64,000 bases of DNA from NCBI RefSeq assembly GCF_012843435.1, contig NZ_JABAFC010000010.1, forward strand, positions 37,336-101,335, read 5' to 3'. Positions within the stretch are counted from its first letter, which is position 1, and the number at the start of each line of letters is the position of its first letter. Shown piece after piece: positions 38,015-47,146 of the stretch. This DNA is from Psychrobacillus sp. BL-248-WT-3 (lineage in GTDB: Bacteria > Bacillota > Bacilli > Bacillales_A > Planococcaceae). A program made the translations under genes and the position numbers. The notes beneath the pieces are model-generated. The model was given only the letters and a program-made list of their open reading frames with translations, ran no database searches and was not told the DNA's origin.

Positions 38015-38092
38015 ATGGACGCGATCAGGCGACCGCATTTACACACTACAAAAAAAGCAACACACAAGCGAAGGGAGATCACAAGTTTATGA
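38015..38092 (+). CDS. 25-codon leader ORF coupled to the S-layer gene
   Basis: ATG 38015 with AGGGTGATGATA directly before it opens a 25-codon frame rich in Arg, Lys, His and Thr. Its TGA stop (38090-38092) overlaps the S-layer ATG (38089-38091) as ATGA. The start lies just after the likely transcription start, so ribosomes loading here would finish exactly at the S-layer start. A leader peptide for translational coupling or control is inferred; the peptide itself matches nothing I know. Confidence 0.5.
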   Translation: MDAIRRPHLHTTKKATHKRREITSL

Positions 38093-40353
38093 AGAAAAAA
38101 GCTATTAAAATTGCAGCTTCAACTGCAGTAGCAGCTTCAGCATTCGTTGCAGCAGCACCAGCTCAACAAGCAGATGCAGCAACAAATGTAAATCAATTAA
38201 TCACAGACGCACAAAATGCAGGTACAGTTCTTAAATGGGCTATTTCAGTAGAAGGTACTGCTGACTACAAAAATGAACCATGGACTGAGTACAACAATGC
38301 TAAAAACGCATTGAAAAAAGCTGAGGATGCAATTGCAAAATTAGATTCTTCTGCAAAATTATCTGCTCAAGCTAAATTAGTAGATCCAAAAGTACAAATC
38401 TCTCGTGCAGGCGCATACATTGATGCTATTACTTCTGGTAAAAAAATCATTGCTAAAAACGCTGCATTCGAAGCTGCTGTTAAAGCAGGAAACTTAGATC
38501 AAATCGAAAAAGAATATCATGTAGTAACTGAAGAGTTCCGTAAACAAACAATTCTTAACTACCGTGTTTATGGACAATCAACTCGTGATGAAATCTTAAA
38601 AGTATATAAATTACCAATCGAAAAAACAGTAAGAGAGTATGCTTCTGAAGTAACAGTTCACATGTTAACTAAAGCTGCAGCTACAGATGTTAAAGCTTCT
38701 AAATTTGAAGAAGCTGCTAAAAAATTAACTGAAGCACAAGCTATCCTTGATGCTGAAGTATTAACTTGGGAAGCAGTTCTACAAAAATCAGTTAATGATG
38801 TAGAAGCTTCAATTCCATTACAAGTACTTTCACTTGTTAGCGATAACAAAAACACTGTGACAGTTAAATTTTCTACTAAAATCCAACCTGGTGCAGCAGT
38901 ACTTCCAGCTGGACAATTTACATTCTCTAACGGATTAATCGTTCAAGCTGCTTCTGTAGCTGCAGACGGTAAAACTGTTACTTTAACAACTACTGACCAA
39001 GTTTCTAATACTGAGTATGCATTGTCTTACCAAGGTAAAGCTACTGGTAAAGCATTCAAAACTCCAGCAAAAGCAACTGACACTACAATCGGTGTTGTTG
39101 AAACAGATGCAGTTAACTTAGATAATGGTGGCGAACGCTCTTATACAGTTAACGTAACTAAAGCTGATGGAACTCCATATACTGGTGCAGTTAAACTTGA
39201 ACTTCTAGATGCTGCTCTTGCAGTATATGCTGATGAGTCAAAAGTTAGAGTTAAATCAGTAAATGGTTCTACAACTACTGGCTACGTTGCAGCTGATGAT
39301 GAGTATATTGTTTCTGCAGTAAACGGTAAAGTAACATTCATCGTGCAAGATGTAGTTAACAATGACGATACTATTTCAGTAATTCCAAGAGTAACTCGTA
39401 TTGAAGACGGATCTTATAAATTAGCTCCTAAAACTACTTTCTGGAAAGCAGCAGCAGATGGTCAAGTTACTGCAGATGTATCTTCTGTAACTGTTGACAC
39501 TACTAACGGCTTTATCTATATGAATGGTTTAAAATATCTATATGATGCTAATGACAAATTCTTCTTCAAAAATGTAGAAGTATCATCAGCTGATTTCTTA
39601 AAAGCTCTTTCTGCACAAGATAAAGTAGTGTTTAACTACAGTGCAACTAAAGCTAACGTATCTACATTTACAATTGATACTGATGTAACTGCAGATGCAG
39701 CATTAAAAGTTACTAATCCATCTGACGTTCTTACAGCTGATACTAATGCAACTCGTTTAGAAGGTACTGGACAACCAGGACATATCATTGAAGTTTACAA
39801 AGGTACAGTTGCTACAGGAAATGCAGTTGCAACTACAACTGTTTCTTCTAATGGATCATGGGTTGTTAACTCATTAAACTTAACTGAAGGTGCTAAAAAT
39901 GACTTCGTAGTTACTTCTAGACCAGTAGGTTCTAATACAGCTACTTCTACTGTTTCTGGTGTAACTGTTTACCAACAATTCTTTGCTACTGAAGCAGGTG
40001 GATTATTCGCTACTGACGTAGATGGTAACGGAAACATTGGAATTGGAGACATTGTTACATTCAATGTAAAAAATTCTACTTTAGCTAATAATGAACTAAA
40101 AGTATCTGCAAGTGCGAAAATTACACTTCAAGATGACCAAGGTTACACTCGCTACTACACAGTATCTAAAGTAACTGGTTCTAAAAACCAAGTAGTTATC
40201 ACTGGCGTAGAAACTAAAACACCAGTTGATGCATACAAAACTTTATTCGGTAATACTTTAGTAAAAGTTGAAGGTATCTCTAACCAAGATAACCTAGTAT
40301 TTAACGTAGCTAAATCAGTTGACGTTAAATTAGATACAACTACTACTCCTTAA
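38089..40353 (+). CDS. SbsC-type S-layer protein
   Basis: 754 residues. Signal peptide (about 1-30, ending A-D-A-A), then a helical N-terminal domain of about 220 residues resembling the wall-polymer-binding domain of Geobacillus SbsC/SgsE (F-R-K-Q-T-I-L-N-Y-R-V-Y-G-Q-S-T-R-D-E; then E-V-T-V-H-M). There are no SLH motifs. Beta-rich Ig-like domains follow to the end. Codon use is strongly biased to GCT, ACT and TTA, as in very highly expressed genes. AGGGAGAT lies upstream. Likely the main S-layer subunit. A close paralogue lies at 42229. Confidence 0.88.
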   Translation: MKKKAIKIAASTAVAASAFVAAAPAQQADAATNVNQLITDAQNAGTVLKWAISVEGTADYKNEPWTEYNNAKNALKKAEDAIAKLDSSAKLSAQAKLVDPKVQISRAGAYIDAITSGKKIIAKNAAFEAAVKAGNLDQIEKEYHVVTEEFRKQTILNYRVYGQSTRDEILKVYKLPIEKTVREYASEVTVHMLTKAAATDVKASKFEEAAKKLTEAQAILDAEVLTWEAVLQKSVNDVEASIPLQVLSLVSDNKNTVTVKFSTKIQPGAAVLPAGQFTFSNGLIVQAASVAADGKTVTLTTTDQVSNTEYALSYQGKATGKAFKTPAKATDTTIGVVETDAVNLDNGGERSYTVNVTKADGTPYTGAVKLELLDAALAVYADESKVRVKSVNGSTTTGYVAADDEYIVSAVNGKVTFIVQDVVNNDDTISVIPRVTRIEDGSYKLAPKTTFWKAAADGQVTADVSSVTVDTTNGFIYMNGLKYLYDANDKFFFKNVEVSSADFLKALSAQDKVVFNYSATKANVSTFTIDTDVTADAALKVTNPSDVLTADTNATRLEGTGQPGHIIEVYKGTVATGNAVATTTVSSNGSWVVNSLNLTEGAKNDFVVTSRPVGSNTATSTVSGVTVYQQFFATEAGGLFATDVDGNGNIGIGDIVTFNVKNSTLANNELKVSASAKITLQDDQGYTRYYTVSKVTGSKNQVVITGVETKTPVDAYKTLFGNTLVKVEGISNQDNLVFNVAKSVDVKLDTTTTP

Positions 40354-40417
40354 TAAAAATAAACGAAACGTTGCTTTATAAGTCAATTTATTGATGAAAT
40401 AAGCGGGAAATGAATTC

Positions 40418-40471
40418 AAGTCTATAGTTTCTTATATCAGTTAAATCTTTTATAAGAAATTATCAGACTTG
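40418..40471 (+). terminator. Long hairpin after the S-layer gene
   Basis: AAGTCTATAGTTTCTTAT and ATAAGAAATTATCAGACTT form a nearly perfect stem of about 18 bp around a loop of about 15 nt, then GGATTATTTTCT. It may end or stabilise the S-layer message. The group II intron begins about 35 nt further on. Confidence 0.6.
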
Positions 40472-40504
40472 GATTATTTTCTAACTATAACTTCCAATTT
40501 ATAG

Positions 40505-41181
40505 GTGTGATTCCTATATCTGTATAACAGTCATCGTGCAGATGCCTAATCCTCCTGGATCCTAAGCTGTACTGATAAACAACTAGGGTTAAGTCAGGTG
40601 AAGACGTACTCATTAATGAGGCGGGGCTCCTTAAAAAATAGCTATGGTCAGGAAAACGAATCCATGTAGGTAAGATGAGTTAATAATTATTGAGAAAATT
40701 GCTAGGGGTTCAATTTTTATCCTTAAGTTTGCAATAGCTTAAAGGCAACCTGTATAATTGACTGTCAAACTGGTTGTTCTCATTTTAATTAGTGGAGGCC
40801 TAAGGTTATTAAAAAGAGGGATGGTAAGTTATGGAACGTTTGAAATTCTTCTAGGAGAGGTGAATCAGCACCAATGAAGTTAGAAGAATGGCAGCGGGTT
40901 AATAGTAGTGTGGATAGCTAGCCGATTGAACTTATATGGTAACATATAAGGAGGGGAAAACTAGCAGGAGCGAAGGAACCCAGTCAAATGGTTATATTTT
41001 TTTGTCTAAAATTATCTGAATATTCAGTAATATTTTTTTGATATTAATAGTAATTTTTGGATTTTTAATAAGGATATAGGAATATAGATATCCATTTGAT
41101 GGCACGCCGTATGCGATGAAAGTCGCACGTGCGGTGTAGGCCCGAAACGAAAGCTGTTAATTAACAGTATAAGACGGGAAT
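40505..41181 (+). mobile_element. Group II intron without an ORF
   Basis: The 5' end GTGTG (40505) fits the GUGYG rule. Domain I features include GGTAAGTTATGGAACG at about 40825. Domain V is a perfect 34-nt hairpin at 41103-41136: 8-bp lower stem with CGC catalytic triad, 2-nt bulge, 6-bp upper stem and GAAA tetraloop. Domain VI follows (about 41140-41178, CCCG...CGGG), and the intron would end ...GGGAAT at 41181. Between about 40995 and 41095 (domain IV) there are only AT-rich bases and no reverse transcriptase, so it is immobile by itself. A second candidate 5' end (GTGCA) lies at 40536. Confidence 0.85.
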
Positions 41182-41895
41182 AGCTTTTATGGTTCAGTTA
41201 AAGAAATAGCTAAGGGAGTCGAGTCAAAAGAAGGAGCACAAACGGTTGTTACTTTTGAATTCTTTGACAATTTCCCAGATGCAACAAGTAACTTTAAATT
41301 TTATATTAATGACGGAGACGGCATTGTAAAAAATAACTTATTCGGATCTACCCAGAAAACAGTAAGCGGTAAAGTCTCAAAAAGAACTGCTGAAGAAGTA
41401 GCGAAAGCTTTGCATGAAAATATTTACGTAACACAAAAAGGTTCTTATAAAGATTTAACAGACAAATGGGATATTACTACCGAAGGAAGTAAGTTGATTT
41501 TTACTTCAAAAGACAATAAAGCTTTCCCAGATGCAGTATTTAACATTAACGAGAAAGAAAACCGTGCTGAAATTAAAGGTGAAATGAAGCAAGAAGTTTT
41601 AGGCAATGCAGCTATAGTAGGACAGTCTGAAGTCAATGAATTAACTATAGAGGGTTCTGCTTCAAGAAATGGTCAATTCACAGTAACTTTTAATGATGGC
41701 ACAAGTACTTCTAAAGTAATCAACGTAGCTAAAGGTGATTCTAAAGAAGTTATCGCTTATAAAGTAAGCTTAGCTTTCAAAGATTTAGTTAATTGGAAAG
41801 TTACTTATAATACTGGAAGTGCAGTAGTTGGCTTTGAAGCGAAAGAAAAAGCTAAAGATAAAAATGTACAAATTTTCTTTAGTGACTATAAATGA
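41182..41895 (+). pseudogene. Orphan 3' exon of an S-layer-like gene
   Basis: Directly after the intron the frame S-F-Y-G-S-V-K-E-I-A-K-G-V-E is open for 237 codons to TAA 41893. It encodes beta-rich, S-layer-type sequence (F-P-D-A-T-S-N-F-K-F-Y-I; F-T-V-T-F-N-D-G-T-S). There is no start codon or ribosome site at its head. An ATG at 41410 is internal and unlikely to be real. The sequence before the intron (40354-40504) is not coding in a matching frame, so the 5' part of this gene is missing. Not closely similar to the ends of the two intact neighbours. Confidence 0.75.
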
Positions 41896-41896
41896 T

Positions 41897-41934
41897 TATA
41901 AAAGCATCCGTTAACTCGGATGCTTTTTTTATTT
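41897..41934 (+). terminator. Terminator after the orphan S-layer exon
   Basis: AAAAGCATCCG and TCGGATGCTTTTTTT around TTAAC. The remaining 290 bases to the next gene show no gene. Confidence 0.88.
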
Positions 41935-42228
41935 GCTCTTTTTGTATGAACTATAGACATAGTTTGAAAGTTATAAAATCCACTAATCTGTATAAAGACT
42001 TTGGCATGACTTTTGAAATTAAGAACAAGTAAATATAATAATTCCACTTTGGGATATGCTTCTCGCTAATGTTGAAGTCGTCCCTGTGTAAGTGTAATAC
42101 AATACGGAAAAGTATTCGAAAGTTAATGAAAATTTAAAATAAAAAGTTATAATATAGTTATTAGTAATTTTTAGAAAAGAATGAATTATTAAGTCTAATG
42201 GTAATTAAAAATAAAGGGGAGAAATGTC

Positions 42229-44454
42229 ATGAACAACAAAACTAAAAAAATTGCTGTAGCTACCGCAGTAGCAGCATCAGCAATTGTATCAATCGCACCA
42301 CACCAAGCAGACGCAGCTAGTAACATTGACCAACTAATGACGAATGTCCAAAATTCAAGTACTGTTTTAAAATGGGCAATCTCAATAGAAGGATCGGCTG
42401 ATGGGGTAACTCAGCCATGGAGTCAATTTAATGAAGCGAAAGCTGCTATCGCAAATGCAGAGAAAGAAATAAAAAAGCTAAGCTTTTCCGAACAGTTGAA
42501 GTATGATCTTAGATTGACAGAAGCAAAAACACAATTAAAAAGAGCACAAGGGTACTTAGATGCCATTACTGCTAGTACCAAAATTAACGATAAAACAATT
42601 GCACTTTCTGCAGCTGTTTCAGCAAATAATCTTGATTTAGTGGAAAAAACATATCATGAAATGACTGCAGAGTTTCGGAAGCAAACCATTTTATTAGATA
42701 GAGTGTATGGACAATCTACTCGAGATAGAATTCGAAACGTAGTTAAGGGTCCAGCTGAGAAGCTGATTAATGAATTGAAAAATGATGTTACGGTTCATAT
42801 GAAAACTAAAGGAGCCGCTGAAGATATTAGATTATCTAGACAAGCAGAGGCTGCTAGAAAGATATATGAAGCTCAAGCGATATTAGATGCTAATGCTCTA
42901 AAATGGGAAAGTAGACTGCAAAGTAGCTTAACCTCAGTGACAAATGCTTTGCCTATCGAAATTAGCTCCATTTCCAGAATAGATAATACAACACTTAATT
43001 TAAAGTTGAATAGAGCTATATCATCAGTTCAAATTTCAGAATTTACTGTCGATAATTCTTTGTTAATCACGAATGCAACTTTAAGTAGAGATGGATTAAC
43101 GGTAACCTTAACCACATCTGCTCAAACTCCAAGTGTGAAGTATTCAGTAAAGTATAAAGGAAGTACGGCTAGCTTCATTGCACCAGGAACTATCATTCCT
43201 ATTCAAATGGGTAATTCCACAGTTCAACATAGAGACACTTCGGAAGTACTCGCATTAACAGGCACTTTTTCTGGTTATGGGTATAGCTCAGTAAAAATTG
43301 ATATTCCTGCTGGATTAAAAGTACTTAGCATTAACGGAATAGAAAATAACATTACTGGATCCAAAAGTGTGAATGTATTGCCTGACAAAAATGGTACTAT
43401 TAACATTACATTTACGGCGAGCAATGTAAATACTCCAGCATTAGACAAAGTAATCACCTTTAATAGATTAGAAAATAATAGAGTGGCTGACACACAAACA
43501 TCACCTACTTTAAACTTCTATGCGCCTGCAAAAACAGGTACTATATCAAATAAAGCAGTACGCTATATAGACAATACGAATAATTATTTTGTCACTTCAG
43601 ACGGCTTCAAATATATTTTAAAGGGTTACTCAGATACTTATAAAAATGAAGATGTAGCGGTATCTTTAGATACTTTTAAAGCTGCATTGAATATTGAAGA
43701 TATTGTAAACGGAAATTATCAAACAAATTCATCATCTTCTTTCAATATCTCAGTTAACCACTACTCAGTGCCATTACTGTTAGATTCACAATTTGGTTAT
43801 AAAAACGCCTATGGTTACCGTATGTTAGGAAACCAGCTCGAATTCTCAGGGACAGGCCAACCTAATTATGAAGTATTCTTCTTTAAGAATACAGGAGCTC
43901 TCCTTGGTAAAGTGAGAATAGGCTCTAATGGAACCTGGAAATATAAAACGAGTATTGAACAAAATGCTATAAATGATTTTTATATAGTTCAACAACCTGC
44001 TGGGAAATTAACTCCAGCTTATAATAGTGGTACTAGTTTTAGAGTAATTGAAGGACCTTTTAATATCCAATCTGTAGGCGATGGGAAAACTCCTGATGAA
44101 GATATTACTAATGAAGAACTAGAATTCACAATTGCACCAATTTCTCGTGCCAATACAATAGTATTTAGAGACAATGCCATAATTTCTAATTCTGCATATA
44201 TTACCTTAAAGGATGAAGATGGTACAACCGTTCAATACACTAACAATAAAAATAGTAACCTTTTCTCTAAAACTACTAATGGATTTAAAGTGAAGTTTGG
44301 ACCTAATGAGGACGATAAACTATCTGGAGAAGTTATTGCAGTAGGTAAAACACCAGGTTTATCAGGGCCTTTAGAAGTAATAGCTGTTGAAGGAATAAAT
44401 AATGCCTATAATAATATAAATATAATCCCTAAATTACTAATAACTAAATATTAA
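42229..44454 (+). CDS. SbsC-type S-layer protein paralogue
   Basis: 741 residues with the same plan as the 38089 gene: signal peptide ending A-D-A-A, SbsC-like N-terminal domain (F-R-K-Q-T-I-L-L-D-R-V-Y-G-Q-S-T-R-D-R) and beta domains. The last ~90 residues align with the end of the first protein (V-E-G-I-N-N vs V-E-G-I-S-N). Codon use is less biased and the beta region is diverged, so it is probably expressed at lower level or under other conditions. Ribosome site AAGGGGAG. No leader ORF precedes it. Alternative S-layer protein is my inference. Confidence 0.86.
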   Translation: MNNKTKKIAVATAVAASAIVSIAPHQADAASNIDQLMTNVQNSSTVLKWAISIEGSADGVTQPWSQFNEAKAAIANAEKEIKKLSFSEQLKYDLRLTEAKTQLKRAQGYLDAITASTKINDKTIALSAAVSANNLDLVEKTYHEMTAEFRKQTILLDRVYGQSTRDRIRNVVKGPAEKLINELKNDVTVHMKTKGAAEDIRLSRQAEAARKIYEAQAILDANALKWESRLQSSLTSVTNALPIEISSISRIDNTTLNLKLNRAISSVQISEFTVDNSLLITNATLSRDGLTVTLTTSAQTPSVKYSVKYKGSTASFIAPGTIIPIQMGNSTVQHRDTSEVLALTGTFSGYGYSSVKIDIPAGLKVLSINGIENNITGSKSVNVLPDKNGTINITFTASNVNTPALDKVITFNRLENNRVADTQTSPTLNFYAPAKTGTISNKAVRYIDNTNNYFVTSDGFKYILKGYSDTYKNEDVAVSLDTFKAALNIEDIVNGNYQTNSSSSFNISVNHYSVPLLLDSQFGYKNAYGYRMLGNQLEFSGTGQPNYEVFFFKNTGALLGKVRIGSNGTWKYKTSIEQNAINDFYIVQQPAGKLTPAYNSGTSFRVIEGPFNIQSVGDGKTPDEDITNEELEFTIAPISRANTIVFRDNAIISNSAYITLKDEDGTTVQYTNNKNSNLFSKTTNGFKVKFGPNEDDKLSGEVIAVGKTPGLSGPLEVIAVEGINNAYNNINIIPKLLITKY

Positions 44455-44462
44455 ACTGATCT

Positions 44463-44503
44463 AAATCCTCCAAAGAGATATTCTTTGGGGGATTTTTTCA
44501 TGT
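44463..44503 (+). terminator. Terminator of the second S-layer gene
   Basis: AATCCTCCAAAGA and TCTTTGGGGGATT (one G-U) then TTTTTC. Confidence 0.88.
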
Positions 44504-44617
44504 TTAACATTCAATAGTTTCTAACCTAAAGCATATCTACCCACCTCAATGAATATATTGTTGGTAATACAAATTTCCGGTATGGACAAGTTGCCATAGG
44601 AAAATGGGGGGAAAGAT

Positions 44618-46183
44618 ATGAGAGGAAAACGTTTAGGTTTCGTCGGTATGTTTATTGTGCTAGCACTCTTACTATCCGGATGTAACTGGTGGAAGCAATC
44701 GGATTCTAAGGAGGAAGCTGGAGAGGTCGTAGTAGGTTTAGTATCGGAGCCTGATTCTGTTGATATTCATCGAACATCGTCGACTGGTGAAGCGAATACT
44801 GCATTATATGATACGTTACTGAAACTGGATAATGAGGGGAATATCGTACCAAATTTAATAACTGATTACGAAATTATAGGGGACGGTAAAGAGGTTATTT
44901 TTAATTTGAAAGAGGGAGAGAAATTCCATTCTGGGAAGCCGGTTAACGCGGAGGCGGTTAAGCTTTCCTTCGAAAGATTGGTTGCATCCTCTCCTTTCAG
45001 TACGAATGCTGGAGATATAGAGAGCATTGATGTGGTCAGTGAATTCTCATTTAAGATTAAATGGAAGGATCAGTTTGCACCATTTTTTATCAATGCAACT
45101 ACTTACTTTTTGTCCCCGTTAGATAGTTCTGTTTTGGATGAAAAAGGAGAAGGGTTTGAGAAGAATCCTAGTGGTTCTGGCCCTCTGAAGCTGACGAAGA
45201 TTAACCGTGGTGACTCTCTAATTTATGAGCCTTATAAAGACTTTGATTGGAACGAAGGCGGTCCAGGGTTTGATAGTGTGAAATTTAGATTTATACCAGA
45301 TGAAGAAACTAGAATTTTAGAGTTTAAGAAAGGGAATCTAGATGTTTTATTAAATGTACCTTACCAATATATTGAGGACTTAGAGAAGGATTCCGAAGTG
45401 ACGATTGAACGTGTACCTGGGGACGTCCTAAGTTATTTAGGCTGGAACAATAAGCTTCCTATTTTCCAAGATAAAAATGTTAGACAAGCTATTGCAATGG
45501 CAATAGATCGAGAGTCTATTATAGATAATACATTAAATGGAGAGGCAAAATCGGTATTTGGACCATTACCAAAAGCTGCGTTTGGCTATAGCGAGGAAAT
45601 CGAAACAATGGCCAAAGAAAAATATACAAGAGACATTGAGCAGGCAAAGAAGCTTTTAGCGGATGCAGGCTGGAAGGAAACGAATAAAGATGGAGTAGCG
45701 ATGAAGGATGGCAAGCCTTTTGCTGTGGATTTATGGGTAGACGATGACCCGGCCAACCAACGAGCAGCTCAGGTTATCCAAAATCAATTAATGGATATCG
45801 GTATTAAAATAAACATCTCAGTAAAAGAATCTGCAACTATAATTGAACAAACTCCTAAAGGGGCACACCAAATGTTGCTTTGGAGCTTCGGATGGCCAGA
45901 TGCTGACGTATTGAACTTCTTATTGTTTGGGAAAGAAAAATCCAAGCGGCTTCATTATGAAAACGAAGAAATTTACAGCATTTTGGATCAGGCTGCGATT
46001 GAAATGGATCAAGACGCTAGATTAAAGCTCTATGAAGACGCAATGAGAATGCTCGTGGAGGAATCACCATTTGTGCCGCTATATGTAAAAGAAAATATTA
46101 CGGCAGTTCGTAATTTTGAAAGTTTTGTAGTCCATCCAATTGAAGGAAGTATCGAATGGAAAGAAGTAAAAGTTAAGAAATAG
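44618..46183 (+). CDS. Peptide ABC transporter substrate-binding lipoprotein (SBP family 5)
   Basis: 521 residues. Signal peptide with lipobox L-S-G-C (cysteine about residue 22), then the DppA/OppA/GsiB-type fold: N-terminal E-P-D-S-V-D-I-H-R, L-V-P-N-L-I-T-D-Y region and the conserved V-R-Q-A-I-A-M-A-I-D-R-E-S-I. Captures peptides or glutathione-like ligands outside the cell. It heads a six-gene operon with two permeases, a serine hydrolase and two ATPases. GGGGGGAAAG precedes the ATG. Confidence 0.93.
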   Translation: MRGKRLGFVGMFIVLALLLSGCNWWKQSDSKEEAGEVVVGLVSEPDSVDIHRTSSTGEANTALYDTLLKLDNEGNIVPNLITDYEIIGDGKEVIFNLKEGEKFHSGKPVNAEAVKLSFERLVASSPFSTNAGDIESIDVVSEFSFKIKWKDQFAPFFINATTYFLSPLDSSVLDEKGEGFEKNPSGSGPLKLTKINRGDSLIYEPYKDFDWNEGGPGFDSVKFRFIPDEETRILEFKKGNLDVLLNVPYQYIEDLEKDSEVTIERVPGDVLSYLGWNNKLPIFQDKNVRQAIAMAIDRESIIDNTLNGEAKSVFGPLPKAAFGYSEEIETMAKEKYTRDIEQAKKLLADAGWKETNKDGVAMKDGKPFAVDLWVDDDPANQRAAQVIQNQLMDIGIKINISVKESATIIEQTPKGAHQMLLWSFGWPDADVLNFLLFGKEKSKRLHYENEEIYSILDQAAIEMDQDARLKLYEDAMRMLVEESPFVPLYVKENITAVRNFESFVVHPIEGSIEWKEVKVKK

Positions 46184-46217
46184 AAGTAACATACTTTGTA
46201 CAAAAGGAGGCGTCAAC

Positions 46218-47138
46218 TTGTCATCCTATCTGCTAAAAAGAATCACTACAATGTTTATTACCATTATTGGGGTCTCCATTTTAGTATTTATGATTATTCA
46301 CTTAATCCCTGGTAATCCAGTCAATCATATACTCGGTGACTATGCAACAGAGGAATCTATTCAGGAATTAGAATCTAGACTTGGATTAGATCGGCCAATA
46401 ACTGTTCAATATTTATCCTACATGGCGAGTGCATTTCAAGGAGATTTAGGAACCTCTTTTATAACTGGTTATACCGTAGTGGAAGAGATTATGAATCGGA
46501 TACCGGTAACTGCACAATTAGCATTCTATAGTATCTTGTTTGGTTCGGTTTTAGGGATAAGTATTGGTATATTAGCCGCTGTAAAAAAGAATACCATCTA
46601 TGATCAACTAGCGATGACTTTGGCTCTAATTGGTATTTCTGCACCAGGTTTTTGGATTGCACTATTTTTAATCCTGTTATTTTCTTACCAGTTAAGTATT
46701 TTCCCGATTTCAGGATATAGCGGGTTTTACTCTCTCATACTTCCTTCCATTACTTTAGGGCTTGGGACGGCGGGAAGTATAGCGAGAATGACTCGCTCCA
46801 GCATGCTCGACGTGATTAAACAGGATTATATACGAACTGCTCGAGCGAAGGGTGCCGGGGCATACCGATTAATCTTCCAACATTGTTTACAAAACGCGGT
46901 AATACCGGTCATCACATTGATTGGTATGCAGTTCGGTTATTTAATGGCGGGAGCAGTAGTAACGGAAACTGTATATGCACTCCCGGGACTCGGCAGCCTA
47001 ATCATTGCAGCGATATCTACCCGTGATATTCCAACTGTTCAAGGGTTATTGCTATTTATGGGCTCTATTATCATTCTTGTAAATTTTATAGTTGATTTGC
47101 TATATACGAAGTTAGATCCTCGTATTCAATACGAATAA
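46218..47138 (+). CDS. Peptide ABC transporter permease (DppB/GsiC type)
   Basis: 306 residues with six membrane helices. The first-gene permease signature is present: N-terminal Y-L-L-K-R-I-T-T-M, I-P-G-N-P-V and the ATPase-contact loop R-T-A-R-A-K-G-A-G-A-Y-R. TTG start with AAGGAGGCG upstream. Works with the following DppC-type permease. Confidence 0.93.
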   Translation: MSSYLLKRITTMFITIIGVSILVFMIIHLIPGNPVNHILGDYATEESIQELESRLGLDRPITVQYLSYMASAFQGDLGTSFITGYTVVEEIMNRIPVTAQLAFYSILFGSVLGISIGILAAVKKNTIYDQLAMTLALIGISAPGFWIALFLILLFSYQLSIFPISGYSGFYSLILPSITLGLGTAGSIARMTRSSMLDVIKQDYIRTARAKGAGAYRLIFQHCLQNAVIPVITLIGMQFGYLMAGAVVTETVYALPGLGSLIIAAISTRDIPTVQGLLLFMGSIIILVNFIVDLLYTKLDPRIQYE

Positions 47139-47146
47139 AGAGTCGT

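Noticed and set aside
41410..41895. Independent 161-residue gene starting at ATG 41410
   Set aside because: The same frame is open back to the intron end at 41182 and reads S-layer-like there; no ribosome site precedes 41410.
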